In this document: one piece after another, positions 11,801-20,569 of the stretch
Position numbering within the stretch: the first letter of the stretch is position 1
Layout: every line of letters begins with the position of its first letter
Source: Paraoerskovia sediminicola
GTDB taxonomy: Bacteria > Actinomycetota > Actinomycetes > Actinomycetales > Cellulomonadaceae
NCBI RefSeq assembly: GCF_030296575.1
Contig: NZ_AP027729.1
Span: forward strand, 3,384,794-3,448,793
Direction of reading: 5' to 3'
DNA: 64,000 nucleotides
The notes under the pieces: generated by a model
Database searches by the model: none
What the model saw: only the letters and a program-made list of their open reading frames with translations
What the model was told of the DNA's origin: nothing
Made by a program: the position numbers and the translations under genes

Positions 11801-12492
11801 GCGAGGAGACGCGCCTTGGCGTCGCGCAGGTCGATCTGCACCGTCTGCGCCCGCCGGGCGACCTCCGCCTGCCGGCCGAGCGGGCCGAGCTGGCGCCGGA
11901 TCTCGCTCGTCAGGTCCCCGAGGCGCGTCAGGTTGCCCTGCATCGCGTCGAGCTTGCGGAGCGCCTTCTCCTTGCGCTTGCGGTGCTTGAGCACCCCCGC
12001 GGCCTCCTCGACGAAGCCCCGCCGCTCCTCCGGGGTCGCCCGCAGCACCGCGTCGAGGCGGCCCTGGCCCACGATGACGTGCATCTCACGGCCGATGCCG
12101 GAGTCCGAGAGCAGGTCCTGGATGTCGAGCAGGCGGCAGGAGGACCCGTTGATCGCGTACTCGGAGCCGCCGTTGCGGAACAGCGTCCGGGAGATCGTCA
12201 CCTCGGTGTAGTCGATCGGCAGGGCGCCGTCGGTGTTGTCGATCGTCAGCGACACCTCGGCGCGGCCCAGCGGCGGGCGGCCGGCGGTCCCGGCGAAGAT
12301 GACGTCCTCCATCTTTCCGCCGCGCAGCGTCTTCGCGCCCTGCTCCCCCATCACCCAGGAGAGGGCGTCGACGACGTTCGACTTGCCGGACCCGTTGGGC
12401 CCGACGACGCACGTCACCCCGGGTTCGAACCTCAGCGTCGTCGCCGACGCGAAGGACTTGAACCCCCGGAGCGTGAGCGTCTTCAGGTGCAC
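8859..12492 (-). CDS. smc: chromosome segregation protein SMC (two apparent frameshifts)
   Basis: ATPase of the condensin complex that compacts and separates chromosomes; about 1,211 residues once repaired. The N-terminal head has [19 protein letters not shown] (Walker A). Long coiled-coil arms flank a hinge near 10.5-11.0 kb, and the C-terminal head carries LLSGGERSLTAVAIL and the Walker B segment ending in DEVEAALDD. The frame changes near 10547-10556 (VTRE to GDLLAADRAWGG) and again near 10008-10016 (SGRA to LLDRAAQ). Each is repaired by adding one G or C in a short run, so sequence error is likelier than loss of this essential gene. The GTG start has a -10 hexamer 7 nt upstream. Confidence 0.93.
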
Positions 12493-12499
12493 GGACGGC

Positions 12500-12505
12500 A
12501 GCCTA
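12500..12505 (-). promoter_or_regulatory. -10 element for leaderless smc
   Basis: TAGGCT ends 7 nt before the smc GTG, so transcription would begin at about the start codon. No Shine-Dalgarno is present in that gap. Confidence 0.5.
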
Positions 12506-12581
12506 GTGCGGGTCGCGCCCGATCGTGCGGAACCCCGTCACCTCCGGGCGAGGCACCCGGCGACGGGGCGCGGCCCGGTCG

Positions 12582-13043
12582 TCAGAGCGAGGGGAACCAG
12601 AGGCCGATCTCGCGCGCGGCGGACTCCGGGGAGTCGGAGCCGTGCACGAGGTTCTGCTGGACCTTGAGGCCCCAGTCCCGACCGAGGTCGCCGCGGATTG
12701 TCCCGGGCGCTGCCGCCGTCGGGTCGGTGGCTCCGGCGAGCGAGCGGAACCCGGGGATCACGCCCTGCCCCTCGGCCACGACCGCGAGGATCTTGCCGGA
12801 GAGCATGAAGTCGACCAGCGGCTGGTAGAAGGGCTTGCCCTCGTGCTCGGCGTAGTGGGCCGCGAGGACCTCGGGGGACGCGTCCCTCAGGTCGACGGCC
12901 ACCAGCGTGTACCCCTTGGCCTCGACGCGGCGCAGGACCTCGCCGCTCAGGCCGCGCCGGACGCCGTCCGGCTTGACGAGGATCAGGGTGCGTTCGATGG
13001 TCTCCGCGACGGCGGGGGCGACGGTCTCGGTGGTGTCGGTCAT
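12582..13043 (-). CDS. ndk: nucleoside-diphosphate kinase
   Basis: Transfers the gamma phosphate of ATP to nucleoside diphosphates through a phosphohistidine. The 153-residue protein contains LILVKPDGVRRGL and the catalytic NLVHGSDS, with the histidine at residue 134. It carries about 15 extra N-terminal residues (TDTTETVAPAVAET). In related genomes it usually follows the folC and DUF4233 genes, as here. A TAGTCT hexamer 7 nt ahead of the ATG suggests a leaderless transcript of its own. Confidence 0.96.
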   Translation of the reverse strand: MTDTTETVAPAVAETIERTLILVKPDGVRRGLSGEVLRRVEAKGYTLVAVDLRDASPEVLAAHYAEHEGKPFYQPLVDFMLSGKILAVVAEGQGVIPGFRSLAGATDPTAAAPGTIRGDLGRDWGLKVQQNLVHGSDSPESAAREIGLWFPSL

Positions 13044-13050
13044 GCGGCCG

Positions 13051-13056
13051 AGACTA
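13051..13056 (-). promoter_or_regulatory. -10 element for leaderless ndk
   Basis: TAGTCT lies 7 nt upstream of the ndk ATG, with no ribosome-binding site between them. Confidence 0.5.
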
Positions 13057-13188
13057 CCGGCCGGGCGGCGCGCCGACGACGCCGGTCCGGGCCGTCGGTG
13101 CCGCCGGGAACGTGGCGGAGGTCACCCCACGGACTCCGCCGGAGCAGCCGGCGGTCGCGGTCGGCTGCCGGCGGTCCTCCCGGAGCGG

Positions 13189-13662
13189 TCAGACGTTCGG
13201 TGCGGACTCGGGGTGCGACGCGTCATAGGCCGCGCGCTCTCGGTCGATCCTGCCGCCGAGGCGCAGCGACACGAACCACAGGGCGAGGAACACGGCCGCG
13301 ACGACGAACATCAGGGGCAGCACCAGCCCGGTCGCGACGACCGGGATCTGGGCCACGGTCCCTGCGACGTAGCCCGCGGTCGAACCGACCGCCCGGGACA
13401 GGACCAGCAGGACCAGCACCAGGCTGCCGCCCACCGCCCAGACGACAGCCCCGGACGGGACGGGGACGCCGTCGGGCCAGGCGCTCGGGACCGTACGCAG
13501 GGCGTACGCGGCGAACGTCGCGAACAGCACGACGAACGCCTCGAGGACGAGGGTGGTCGACGTGAACTGCGGGCGCGCCGCCTTCTTCGCGCGGATGCGC
13601 GGAGCACCCGTGGTCGGCCCCTCGGGGGCCCCTGGTGCGGGCGTGCGGGTCGGCTCGGTCAC
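13189..13662 (-). CDS. DUF4233 membrane protein
   Basis: A 157-residue protein with four hydrophobic segments (LVLEAFVVLFATFAAYAL, AVVWAVGGSLVLVLLVL, a third across AGYVAGTVAQIPVVATGL and a fourth in MFVVAAVFLALWFVSLRL). This matches the DUF4233 family normally encoded beside folC and ndk in actinobacteria. The function is unknown. The C terminus after FVSLRLGGRIDRE is hydrophilic. The start is GTG with a TATCCT hexamer 6 nt upstream, so the gene seems to have its own promoter. It is separated from folC by the dha and siderophore-importer genes. Confidence 0.8.
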   Translation of the reverse strand: MTEPTRTPAPGAPEGPTTGAPRIRAKKAARPQFTSTTLVLEAFVVLFATFAAYALRTVPSAWPDGVPVPSGAVVWAVGGSLVLVLLVLSRAVGSTAGYVAGTVAQIPVVATGLVLPLMFVVAAVFLALWFVSLRLGGRIDRERAAYDASHPESAPNV

Positions 13663-13668
13663 CTGGTC

Positions 13669-13674
13669 AGGATA
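13669..13674 (-). promoter_or_regulatory. -10 element for leaderless DUF4233 gene
   Basis: TATCCT lies 6 nt before the GTG start codon, with no Shine-Dalgarno between. Confidence 0.5.
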
Positions 13675-13770
13675 CCGGCGGGCCGGACCGCATGGTCCCC
13701 GCGGCGCCGGCCGCTCCCGGGCTGCCCGCTGCTAGCGGTGGTGGCGAGCACCCGGCCGAGGGCCGGGGCG

Positions 13771-14517
13771 TCAGACCTCCCCGAAGCCGCCCTCGATCTC
13801 GGCGACCACCCGGTCGATCGCGGCGGCGGAACCCTCGCCCGTCGCCTCGATCGTGAGCTCGCGGCCCTGCGTGGCCCCCAGCTTCATGATCTGCAGCACG
13901 CTCGCGCCGTCGACGCCGTCGATGGTGACCCGGACCCCGAGGGCGGCGATCATCCGGGCGAGAAGCGCCGCCGGGCGCGCGTGCAGGCCCATGGGGTTCG
14001 GCACGACCGCCGTCCGCGCGCCGGGCGCGGGTACCGCGCCCCCTGCGGCCTCGCCCACACCGGCGTCCGCCACACCCTCGGACGACGCCTCGCGCGCCAC
14101 CTGGTCGAACGTCGCGCCCGCCGCGGCCGCCTCGCGGGCCACCGCGGCCACGTCCCCGCCACCGTGGGCCGTCACCGCCGCGGCGACGGCGCCCTCGACG
14201 AACGGGGCGCTCACGAGCCGCGTGCGCGGCGCGAGGTGGTCCTCGGCGTCGAGCACCGACTCGACGGTGAGCACGGCGGATCCCAGGTCGGCGAGCACCA
14301 CCACGCCCCCGCCCTCGACCGGCTCGTCCCCGTCGCCGCCGACGAGGGACCCGAGCGCGTCGCGCACGCCGTCGTAGTCCGTCCCGAAACGGCCGTCGTC
14401 GGTCCCCCCGACCCCGACGATCCGGACGCCGGGAGCCATCTGCCCGGCGAGGTCGACGAGGCCCCGCGCGATCTCCGGCGAGTGCGAGACGAGGAGCACC
14501 GCGACCCGGGCGCTCAC
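13771..14517 (-). CDS. dhaM: dihydroxyacetone kinase phosphotransfer subunit DhaM fused to HPr
   Basis: Phosphoryl donor for DhaL-ADP in the PTS-dependent dihydroxyacetone kinase. Residues 1-130 are an EIIA-mannose-type domain with the phospho-accepting histidine at residue 12 (LLVSHSPEIARGL). After an Ala-rich linker, an HPr domain carries the histidine in NPMGLHARPAALL and ends with GSAAAIDRVVAEIEGG. The 248-residue DhaM-HPr fusion still needs enzyme I, which is not in the window. The GTG start overlaps the dhaL stop (GTGA); frames running further upstream have no coding character. Confidence 0.9.
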   Translation of the reverse strand: MSARVAVLLVSHSPEIARGLVDLAGQMAPGVRIVGVGGTDDGRFGTDYDGVRDALGSLVGGDGDEPVEGGGVVVLADLGSAVLTVESVLDAEDHLAPRTRLVSAPFVEGAVAAAVTAHGGGDVAAVAREAAAAGATFDQVAREASSEGVADAGVGEAAGGAVPAPGARTAVVPNPMGLHARPAALLARMIAALGVRVTIDGVDGASVLQIMKLGATQGRELTIEATGEGSAAAIDRVVAEIEGGFGEV

Positions 14518-15160
14518 GCCGCCGTCCCCTCGTCCGCCGCGCGCACCGCCGCGTCGAGGATCAGCGCGGTGGACGTCGCACCGGGGTCCTGGTGCCCGAC
14601 GCTGCGCTCCCCGAGATAGCTGGCCCGGCCCTTCGTGGCGAGCATGTCGACGGTGGCCCGGGCCCCCACGCCCGCAGCCTCGGCAGCGGCCGCGAGCACG
14701 TCCCGCGGCGCACCGCCGCCCTCCGCCGCGGCCTGGGCGGCGTCCGCGGCCGGGTGCCAGGCGTCGACCATCGTCTTCTCCCCTCCACCGCCTTGCCGCG
14801 CGCCGTGATGCCCTCGAGCGCCGCCTCCACCAGCGCCACGACGGCGTGCGCGTCGAGCTCTGCGAGATCGGTGACCTTCGCCGCCCGGAGGTACGCCGTG
14901 CCGTAGAGCGGGCCGGAGGCACCGCCGACCTTCGACATCAGGGTCGTCGCGACGGACTTCAGCACATCTCCCACCTGGGCGGGAGGCGTCTCGACGGCAG
15001 CCAGCTTGTCGACGGCGGCACGGAATCCGCGGTCGAGGTTCTCCCCGTGGTCGCCGTCACCGATGACGCGGTCCAGCTCCGTGAGCTCGCCCTTCGCCTC
15101 GCTCACCGCCTCCGCCGTCAGCTGTACCCATCGGGTCGCCCAGGTCACGTCCAGCGTCAT
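14514..15160 (-). CDS. dhaL: dihydroxyacetone kinase ADP-binding subunit DhaL (one apparent frameshift)
   Basis: The nucleotide-binding subunit of the DhaKLM complex, about 215 residues after repair. The metal/ADP-binding motif LDRVIGDGDHGENLDRG and the motif KVGGASGPLYGTA are clear, and the C-terminal GATSTALILDAAV helix is in the second frame. The frame breaks at a run of four C (14780-14783), between KAVEG and MVDAWHPAADAA; one more base restores it. The gene follows dhaK by 105 bp with no other gene between. Confidence 0.88.
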
Positions 15161-15265
15161 CCCACACCCTCTTCGTCCTACGTCGTCCTGCAACTCGGAC
15201 AGCTCCGGGCGCGCACCACCGCGCGCCCGACCCCCACCGGCACGTCTCCCCGCCGGGCGGCCTGC

Positions 15266-16259
15266 CTACCAGCGCAGCGCCGCCGTGTGGACGGGGGCGT
15301 CCCAGAGACTCGTCAGCTCGTCGTCGAGACGCAGGACCGTCAGCGACGCCCCGGCCATCTCGAGCGACGTGACGTAGCTCCCCACGAGGGATCGCGTGAC
15401 CGTGACCCCTCGCGCCTCGAGCGACGCGCGTGCCCGACGATAGACGACGTACAGCTCCGACTCGGGTGTCCCGCCCATACCGTTGACGAACAGCAACACT
15501 TCGTCGCCCTGCGCGAGATCGAGGTCCTCGGCGACCGGGTCGAGGAGCTGGTCGGTGATCTCGTCGGCCGTCCCCATCGGACGACGGTGGCGGCCCGGCT
15601 CGCCGTGGATCCCGATGCCGATCTCGATCTCGTCGTCGGCGAGGTCGAAGCTCGGCCGCCCGACGTGCGGGACCGTGCACGCGGTGAGCGCGACGCCCAT
15701 CGTGCGGACGTTCGCGACGACCTTGTTCGCGACGGCTTCGACGGCCGCGAGGTCGTCCCCGCGGGCGGCGGCGGCCCCGGCGATCTTCTCGACGGCGACG
15801 GTCCCGGCGACCCCGCGCCGCCCGGCCGTGTAGAGGAGTCCTCGACCGCGACGTCGTCGTTCACGAGCACCGAGGCGACGGTCGTGCCCTCGGCCTCCGC
15901 GAGCTCCACAGCGGTCTCGAAGTTGAGGACGTCGCCCGTGTAGTTCTTGACGATGCACAGGACCCCGGCACCGGCGTCGGCGGCCTCGATGGCCGGCGCG
16001 ATCTGGTCCGGGGTCGGCGAGGTGAACACCGCGCCCGGTACCGCGGCGTCGAGCATCCCGGCGCCGACGAAGCCGGCGTGCAGGGGCTCGTGCCCTGAGC
16101 CTCCCCGCTGACCAGACCGACCTTGCCGTCGGTCTTGCCCCCGGCGCGCACGACGTAGGCCGGGTCGAGCGACACCTCCACCAGGTCCGCGTGCGCCGCG
16201 GCGAAACCCTCGAGGGTCTCGGTCACCGCGTCCTGCGGGTCGTTGAGCAGCTTCTTCAT
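15266..16259 (-). CDS. dhaK: dihydroxyacetone kinase substrate-binding subunit DhaK (two apparent frameshifts)
   Basis: Binds dihydroxyacetone covalently through a histidine and phosphorylates it with DhaL and DhaM. The start [19 protein letters not shown] is standard and is preceded by GAGGAGG. The glycine-rich motif [25 protein letters not shown] lies in the second frame, and the substrate histidine in [11 protein letters not shown] in the third. Breaks are at four C (16103-16106) and near 15835; each is cured by one base, giving 331 residues. It heads dhaK-dhaL-dhaM. The 99 bp ahead of it may hold the promoter. Confidence 0.88.
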
Positions 16260-16358
16260 CGCGCGCCTCCTCGATCGCCGCCCGGGACCGTCACGGGCCG
16301 TGGCACCATCGTGCACCCGGCGCGGGAACTCTGCAGGCGCGAACGAGCAGGTGGGGGC

Positions 16359-17117
16359 TCACGTGTAGTAGAGCGCCACCCGCCGACCGTCGACCTCGCG
16401 GACGGTGATCTCGTCGTCGTAGACCCGCCGCAGCACGTCGGTGTCGATCACCTCGGACGGCGGCCCCTGGACCTCGACGCGCCCGTCGCGCATCGCGACG
16501 ATCCGGTCGGACCAGCACGACGCGAAGTTGACGTCGTGCAGCACCACGACGACCGTGCGCCCCAGCTCGTCCGCGGCGCGGCGCACGGTCCGCATCATGT
16601 CGCGCGCGTGCGTCATGTCGAGGTTGTTGAGCGGCTCGTCCAGCAGCACGTACTCGGTGTCCTGGGCCATCACCATGGCCACGAACGCCCGTTGCCGCTG
16701 CCCGCCCGACAGCTCGTCCAGATAGCGGTGCTCGAGCCCGCCCAGGTCCAGGCGGGCGACGGCGGCGTCGACGTGCGCGACGTCGTCCGGCGTCGTCCGA
16801 CCGCGCGAGTACGGGTACCGGCCGAGGGTCACGAGGTCGCGCACCGTGAGGCGGACGGCGAGGTGGTTGTCCTGGCGCAGCACGCCGAGCCTCCGGGCGA
16901 GCTCCCGTCCCGGCGTGCGGGCCACGTCCGCGCCGTCGAGCAGGACCCTGCCCGACTCGGCCGGCAGAAGCCGCGCGACGACCGACAGCAGCGTCGACTT
17001 GCCCGCACCGTTCGGGCCGATGACCGACGTGACCCCGCCGCGGGGGAGCTCGAGGCTGACGTCGTCGACGACGACGGTCGTCCCGTACCTCTTGGTGACC
17101 TGCTCGACGGTGATCAT
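16359..17117 (-). CDS. iron-siderophore ABC transporter ATP-binding protein
   Basis: FepC/FecE-type ATPase, 252 residues, that powers the permeases encoded upstream. Walker A is GPNGAGKSTLL near residue 36, the signature is LSGGQRQRAFVAMVMAQ and Walker B is YVLLDEPLNNLD, followed by the switch histidine in VVLHDVNFA. It starts 8 bp after the second permease gene and ends the four-gene operon. The set (binding protein, two different permeases, ATPase) resembles Bacillus YclNOPQ, but the ligand is not determined here. Confidence 0.93.
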   Translation of the reverse strand: MITVEQVTKRYGTTVVVDDVSLELPRGGVTSVIGPNGAGKSTLLSVVARLLPAESGRVLLDGADVARTPGRELARRLGVLRQDNHLAVRLTVRDLVTLGRYPYSRGRTTPDDVAHVDAAVARLDLGGLEHRYLDELSGGQRQRAFVAMVMAQDTEYVLLDEPLNNLDMTHARDMMRTVRRAADELGRTVVVVLHDVNFASCWSDRIVAMRDGRVEVQGPPSEVIDTDVLRRVYDDEITVREVDGRRVALYYT

Positions 17118-17124
17118 CGCGCGC

Positions 17125-18201
17125 TCACCTGCGCCGTCCGGACGCGACCAGCAGGACGATGAACACGATTCCTCCGCAGAGCTCGATGACGACGGACAGC
17201 ACGGTGCCCATCGACAGGACGTGGTCGAGGACGGCCTGGCCCCCGACGAGGACGACGACGGCGGTCAGGGCCGCCGTCGGCAGGGTGACCGCGTGCTTGG
17301 ACGACCCGGTCAGGACGTACGCGAGGTTGGCCACCAGGAGCCCGAAGAAGGTGATCGGCCCGACGAGCGCCGTCGACACCGAGACGAGCAGCGACACCGC
17401 GACCAGCAGCGTCATCACCCGACGGCGGTGCTCGACGCCCAGCGCGACCGCGTTCGGCCGGCCGAGCGCGAGCACGTCGAGCTCGTGCCGGCGACGCCAC
17501 AGCCACCAGCAGGTGCCGACCAGCAGGATCCCCGAGACGCCGAGCAGGGCCGGGTCCACCCCCGTGAAGGACGCGAAGAGCCGCGCCTGGAGCACCTGGA
17601 ACTCGTTCGGGTCGATCATCCGCTGCAGCATCGCCGTGAGGCTGCGCAGCAGGACGCCCAGGACCACGCCGACGAGCACCAGCAGGTGCACCGAGCGGCG
17701 GGCGGCACCGAAGATCCACGCGAACAGCGCGACCGAGCACCCCAGCATGACCACGAGGGTGACGCCGAACTGGACCGGCGCAGGCACGCCCGAGAGGCCG
17801 ACCGCACCGAGGGTGAAGACGGCGACCGTCTGCACCAGGACGTACAGGGCGTCGAAGCCCATGATCGACGGCGTCAGGATCCGGTTCTCGGTCACGGTCT
17901 GGAACACGACGGTCGAGACCGCGATCGCCAGCGCGACGACGAGCAGCGCACCGAGGGTCCGCGAGCGCAGCCCGAGGACGTAGGACCAGGCGCCCTGGAC
18001 GTCGAGCAGCAGGAAGGCCGCGCAGGCGACGACGGCGAGGACGACCAGCGCGAGGAGGACGAGGCGCACCCGCCGGCCACGGGGGTCACGGGTGTCACCG
18101 GGGTCACGGAGTGCACCGGTCGAACGCCCGGACGACGGTCCGGACACCGGCCCGGAGCGGGCGTCGGCGTCGTCGAGCGACAGTCTGAGGGGCTCAGGCA
18201 C
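17125..18201 (-). CDS. iron-siderophore ABC transporter permease (second FecCD subunit)
   Basis: FecCD-family membrane subunit, 358 residues. About nine or ten hydrophobic segments follow a 40-residue hydrophilic N terminus. The cytoplasmic coupling region ALGRPNAVALGVEHRRR and the motif VGPITFFGLLVANLAYVLTG are typical. The GTG at 18201 is chosen: it lies just beyond a GGAGG and overlaps the previous stop by 8 bp. Residues upstream of it read into the other permease and are not conserved in style. Confidence 0.92.
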   Translation of the reverse strand: MPEPLRLSLDDADARSGPVSGPSSGRSTGALRDPGDTRDPRGRRVRLVLLALVVLAVVACAAFLLLDVQGAWSYVLGLRSRTLGALLVVALAIAVSTVVFQTVTENRILTPSIMGFDALYVLVQTVAVFTLGAVGLSGVPAPVQFGVTLVVMLGCSVALFAWIFGAARRSVHLLVLVGVVLGVLLRSLTAMLQRMIDPNEFQVLQARLFASFTGVDPALLGVSGILLVGTCWWLWRRRHELDVLALGRPNAVALGVEHRRRVMTLLVAVSLLVSVSTALVGPITFFGLLVANLAYVLTGSSKHAVTLPTAALTAVVVLVGGQAVLDHVLSMGTVLSVVIELCGGIVFIVLLVASGRRR

Positions 18202-19300
18202 CGGACCTCCCCGCGGGGGCTCGCAGCAGCAGGTAGAGGAACACGAGGGAACCGACGACCCCCATGACCACACCGATCGGGATCTCGTACGGGTAGCGCA
18301 GCACGCGCCCCAGCACGTCGCAGAGCAGGACGAGACCGGCGCCGCCGACGGCGACCCACGGCAGGGTGCGCCGCAGGTTGTCGCCGACGAGCAGGCTCGC
18401 GACGTTCGGCACGACGAGCCCCAGGAACGGCAGCCCGCCCACGACGACCACCACCACGGCGGAGACGACGGCGACCAGCCCGAGCCCGAGGGCCATGACC
18501 ACGCCGTACGGCAGCCCGAGCGCGGTGGCGGTGTCCTTGCCGAGACCCGCGACCGTGAAGCGGTCCGCCATGACGTAGGCGACGACCGCGAGGGCGGCCG
18601 TCACCCACAGCAGCTCCATGCGCCCCGCGACGATGCCGGAGAAGTCGCCGGTCATCCACGCCCCGAGGGTCTGGAGCAGGTCGTAGCGGTAGGCGATCCA
18701 CGTCGCCACCGCGCCGATCACGCCCGCCAGCATCATGCCGAGCAGCGGAACGGTGACGATCGAGCGCACGGGCACCGCCCGCAGCACCGCGAGGAACAGC
18801 AGGGTCCCGGCGAGGGCGAACGCTGCTGCGACGCCGATCTTGCCGGGCAGCGGCATCGCGGGCGCGAGGATCGTGACGAGCAGAAGCCCGAGCCCGGCGG
18901 CCTCCGTCGTCCCGACGGTCGACGGCTCGACGAACCGGTTGCGGACGAGCATCTGCATCACGAGACCGGCGACGGCCATGGCCGAGCCGGCGAGCAGGAT
19001 CGCCGTGGTCCGCGGCACCCTGGACAGCAGCAGGACGTCCCAGGCGTCGTCGTCACCGGCCACGAGGTCGGCGACGCTCACGTCGATCGCCCCGATCATC
19101 ACGGAGGCCACGACGAGCACGGCCATGACCAGCGAGGTGGCGACGACGACGAGCCAGGTCGGCATGCGGCGGCGAGGTCTCGGCGGGTCGGGGGCAGGCT
19201 CGTGCCCCGGGCCGGCCGGGGTGCCGGACGGCGCGGCGCCGCCTCGCCCGGACCGCGGGTGCGGTCCGGGCGAGGTGGGGTTCCTCAGCTCGACGGTCAT
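18194..19300 (-). CDS. iron-siderophore ABC transporter permease (first FecCD subunit)
   Basis: FecCD-family permease, 368 residues, paired with the next gene as a heterodimer. After a Pro-rich cytoplasmic N terminus of about 45 residues, hydrophobic helices begin at WLVVVATSLVMAVLVVASV. LLLSRVPRTTAILLAGSAMAVAGLVMQMLVRNRFVEPSTVG is the conserved N-terminal family motif and GLPFLGLVVPNVASLL the C-terminal one. The ATG at 19300 begins MTVELRNP. It lies 46 bp after the binding-protein gene. Confidence 0.92.
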   Translation of the reverse strand: MTVELRNPTSPGPHPRSGRGGAAPSGTPAGPGHEPAPDPPRPRRRMPTWLVVVATSLVMAVLVVASVMIGAIDVSVADLVAGDDDAWDVLLLSRVPRTTAILLAGSAMAVAGLVMQMLVRNRFVEPSTVGTTEAAGLGLLLVTILAPAMPLPGKIGVAAAFALAGTLLFLAVLRAVPVRSIVTVPLLGMMLAGVIGAVATWIAYRYDLLQTLGAWMTGDFSGIVAGRMELLWVTAALAVVAYVMADRFTVAGLGKDTATALGLPYGVVMALGLGLVAVVSAVVVVVVGGLPFLGLVVPNVASLLVGDNLRRTLPWVAVGGAGLVLLCDVLGRVLRYPYEIPIGVVMGVVGSLVFLYLLLRAPAGRSGA

Positions 19301-19346
19301 CGTCCCGCCAGGGTTCCGGTGGTCAACGTCGCTGTCGGACGACGGA

Positions 19347-20354
19347 TCAGACGTCGGCGCCGATCGCGGCACCGACCTCGTCCGCGATGTCGATCAGCGT
19401 CGGCAGACCGCCGTTGACGATGTACCAGCTCGCCGGGTCGACGTAGGTGACCTGGTCCTCCTGCCACGCGGTGGTGCCGTGGACGAGCTCGTTGTCCAGG
19501 ACGGCCTGCGCGTTGTCGGTGCCCTCACCCACGGCGGCGTCGCGGTCGACGACGAACAGGTGGTCGGGGTCGGCGTCACGGACGAACTCGAACGAGATCG
19601 CCTCGCCGTGGGTGGCCTCCTCGACGTCCTCGACGGCGGGGGTCAGGCCGAGCGCGTCGTGCAGGAACCCGAAGCGCGAGCCCGGGCCGTAGGCGGTGAC
19701 CTCGCCGGCGCTGGTCAGCACGATCAGGGAGGAGCCTGCGTCGGCCGCGGCGGCCTGCACGGCGGACGCCTTCGCGTCGAACTCGTCCGCGAGTGCGGCG
19801 ACCTCGTCCTCCTTGTCGAAGATCTCGCCCAGCTTCGCGTCGTTCTCCTTGACGCTCGCCGCGAAGTCGGCCCAGTCGTTGGACAGGTCGACGGTCGGGG
19901 CGATCTTCGCGAGCTCCGGGTACGCGGCGGCCGAGCGACCGGCGACCACGATCAGGTCGGGGGCCGCGGCGGCGACGGCCTCGAAGTCCGGCTCGAACAG
20001 GGTCCCGGCGTCGAGGTACTCGTCGCCCGCGTAGGACTCGAGGTCGGCCGTGAGGTTCGTCTTGGGCACGCCGGTCACCTCGACGCCGAGCTCGTCGAGC
20101 ACGGTCAGCGCGGCGAGGTCGAACGTGACGACGGTCTCGGGCATCGCGTCGAGCTCGAGGGTCCCCTGCGGGTGCTCGATCGAGACGGCCTCGTAGGCGC
20201 TCTCGTCCTGGGCCTCCGCCTGCGCATCGGCACCGTCGGTCGAGGTGGCCTCGGGCTCGGCCCCGGCGCCCTCGTCGGTGGCGCAGGCGGTGAGCAGGCT
20301 GAGGGCTGCGGCGGCTGCGAACAGCCCCGTGGACCAGGTGCGGACGTGCGTCAT
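19347..20354 (-). CDS. iron-siderophore substrate-binding lipoprotein
   Basis: Extracellular lipoprotein, 335 residues, that captures a ferric siderophore for the downstream permeases. The signal peptide has an Ala/Leu core and the lipobox LLTAC at about residues 20-24. A mature acidic linker is followed by the periplasmic-binding fold (TVVTFDLAALTVLDELGV, then APDLIVVAGRSAAAYPEL). The style is FatB/YclQ-like. AAGGAG lies 6 nt before the ATG, and an iron-regulator box sits immediately upstream, so the gene should be induced under iron limitation. Confidence 0.93.
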   Translation of the reverse strand: MTHVRTWSTGLFAAAAALSLLTACATDEGAGAEPEATSTDGADAQAEAQDESAYEAVSIEHPQGTLELDAMPETVVTFDLAALTVLDELGVEVTGVPKTNLTADLESYAGDEYLDAGTLFEPDFEAVAAAAPDLIVVAGRSAAAYPELAKIAPTVDLSNDWADFAASVKENDAKLGEIFDKEDEVAALADEFDAKASAVQAAAADAGSSLIVLTSAGEVTAYGPGSRFGFLHDALGLTPAVEDVEEATHGEAISFEFVRDADPDHLFVVDRDAAVGEGTDNAQAVLDNELVHGTTAWQEDQVTYVDPASWYIVNGGLPTLIDIADEVGAAIGADV

Positions 20355-20370
20355 CGGTACTCCTTCGTCG

Positions 20371-20389
20371 TCAGGTGAGCAATACCTAA
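20371..20389 (-). promoter_or_regulatory. DtxR/IdeR-type iron box
   Basis: Reading leftward, TTAGGTATTGCTCACCTGA matches the 19-bp DtxR/IdeR consensus at 14 positions. It ends 16 bp before the start codon of the siderophore-binding lipoprotein, where bound repressor would block transcription. A partly overlapping second half-site (GGTAAGCCTTCGCTAA) lies at 20389-20406. Confidence 0.7.
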
Positions 20390-20505
20390 CTTAGCGAAGG
20401 CTTACCTCCACAGTCCAGCCGCGGACAGCGCAGAACCTCACGAGAGACCCGAAAGAGACAGGGATCACAGCCTGGGGCGCTACGCGAGGGTTCCTACGGC
20501 TCTGC

Positions 20506-20569
20506 CGTCAGGTCCGGCCGTCAGTCCGGCCGTCAGGTCCCGACGTCAGGTCCCGACGTCAGGTCCTGC
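20506..20569. repeat. 13-bp tandem repeat at the folC 3' end
   Basis: Five units related to CGTCAGGTCCGGC run in tandem. The second unit is one G short. The rightmost unit contains the folC stop codon (TCA on the plus strand), so the array looks like copies of the gene end spreading downstream. The rest of the 20390-20558 gap shows no gene. Confidence 0.8.
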
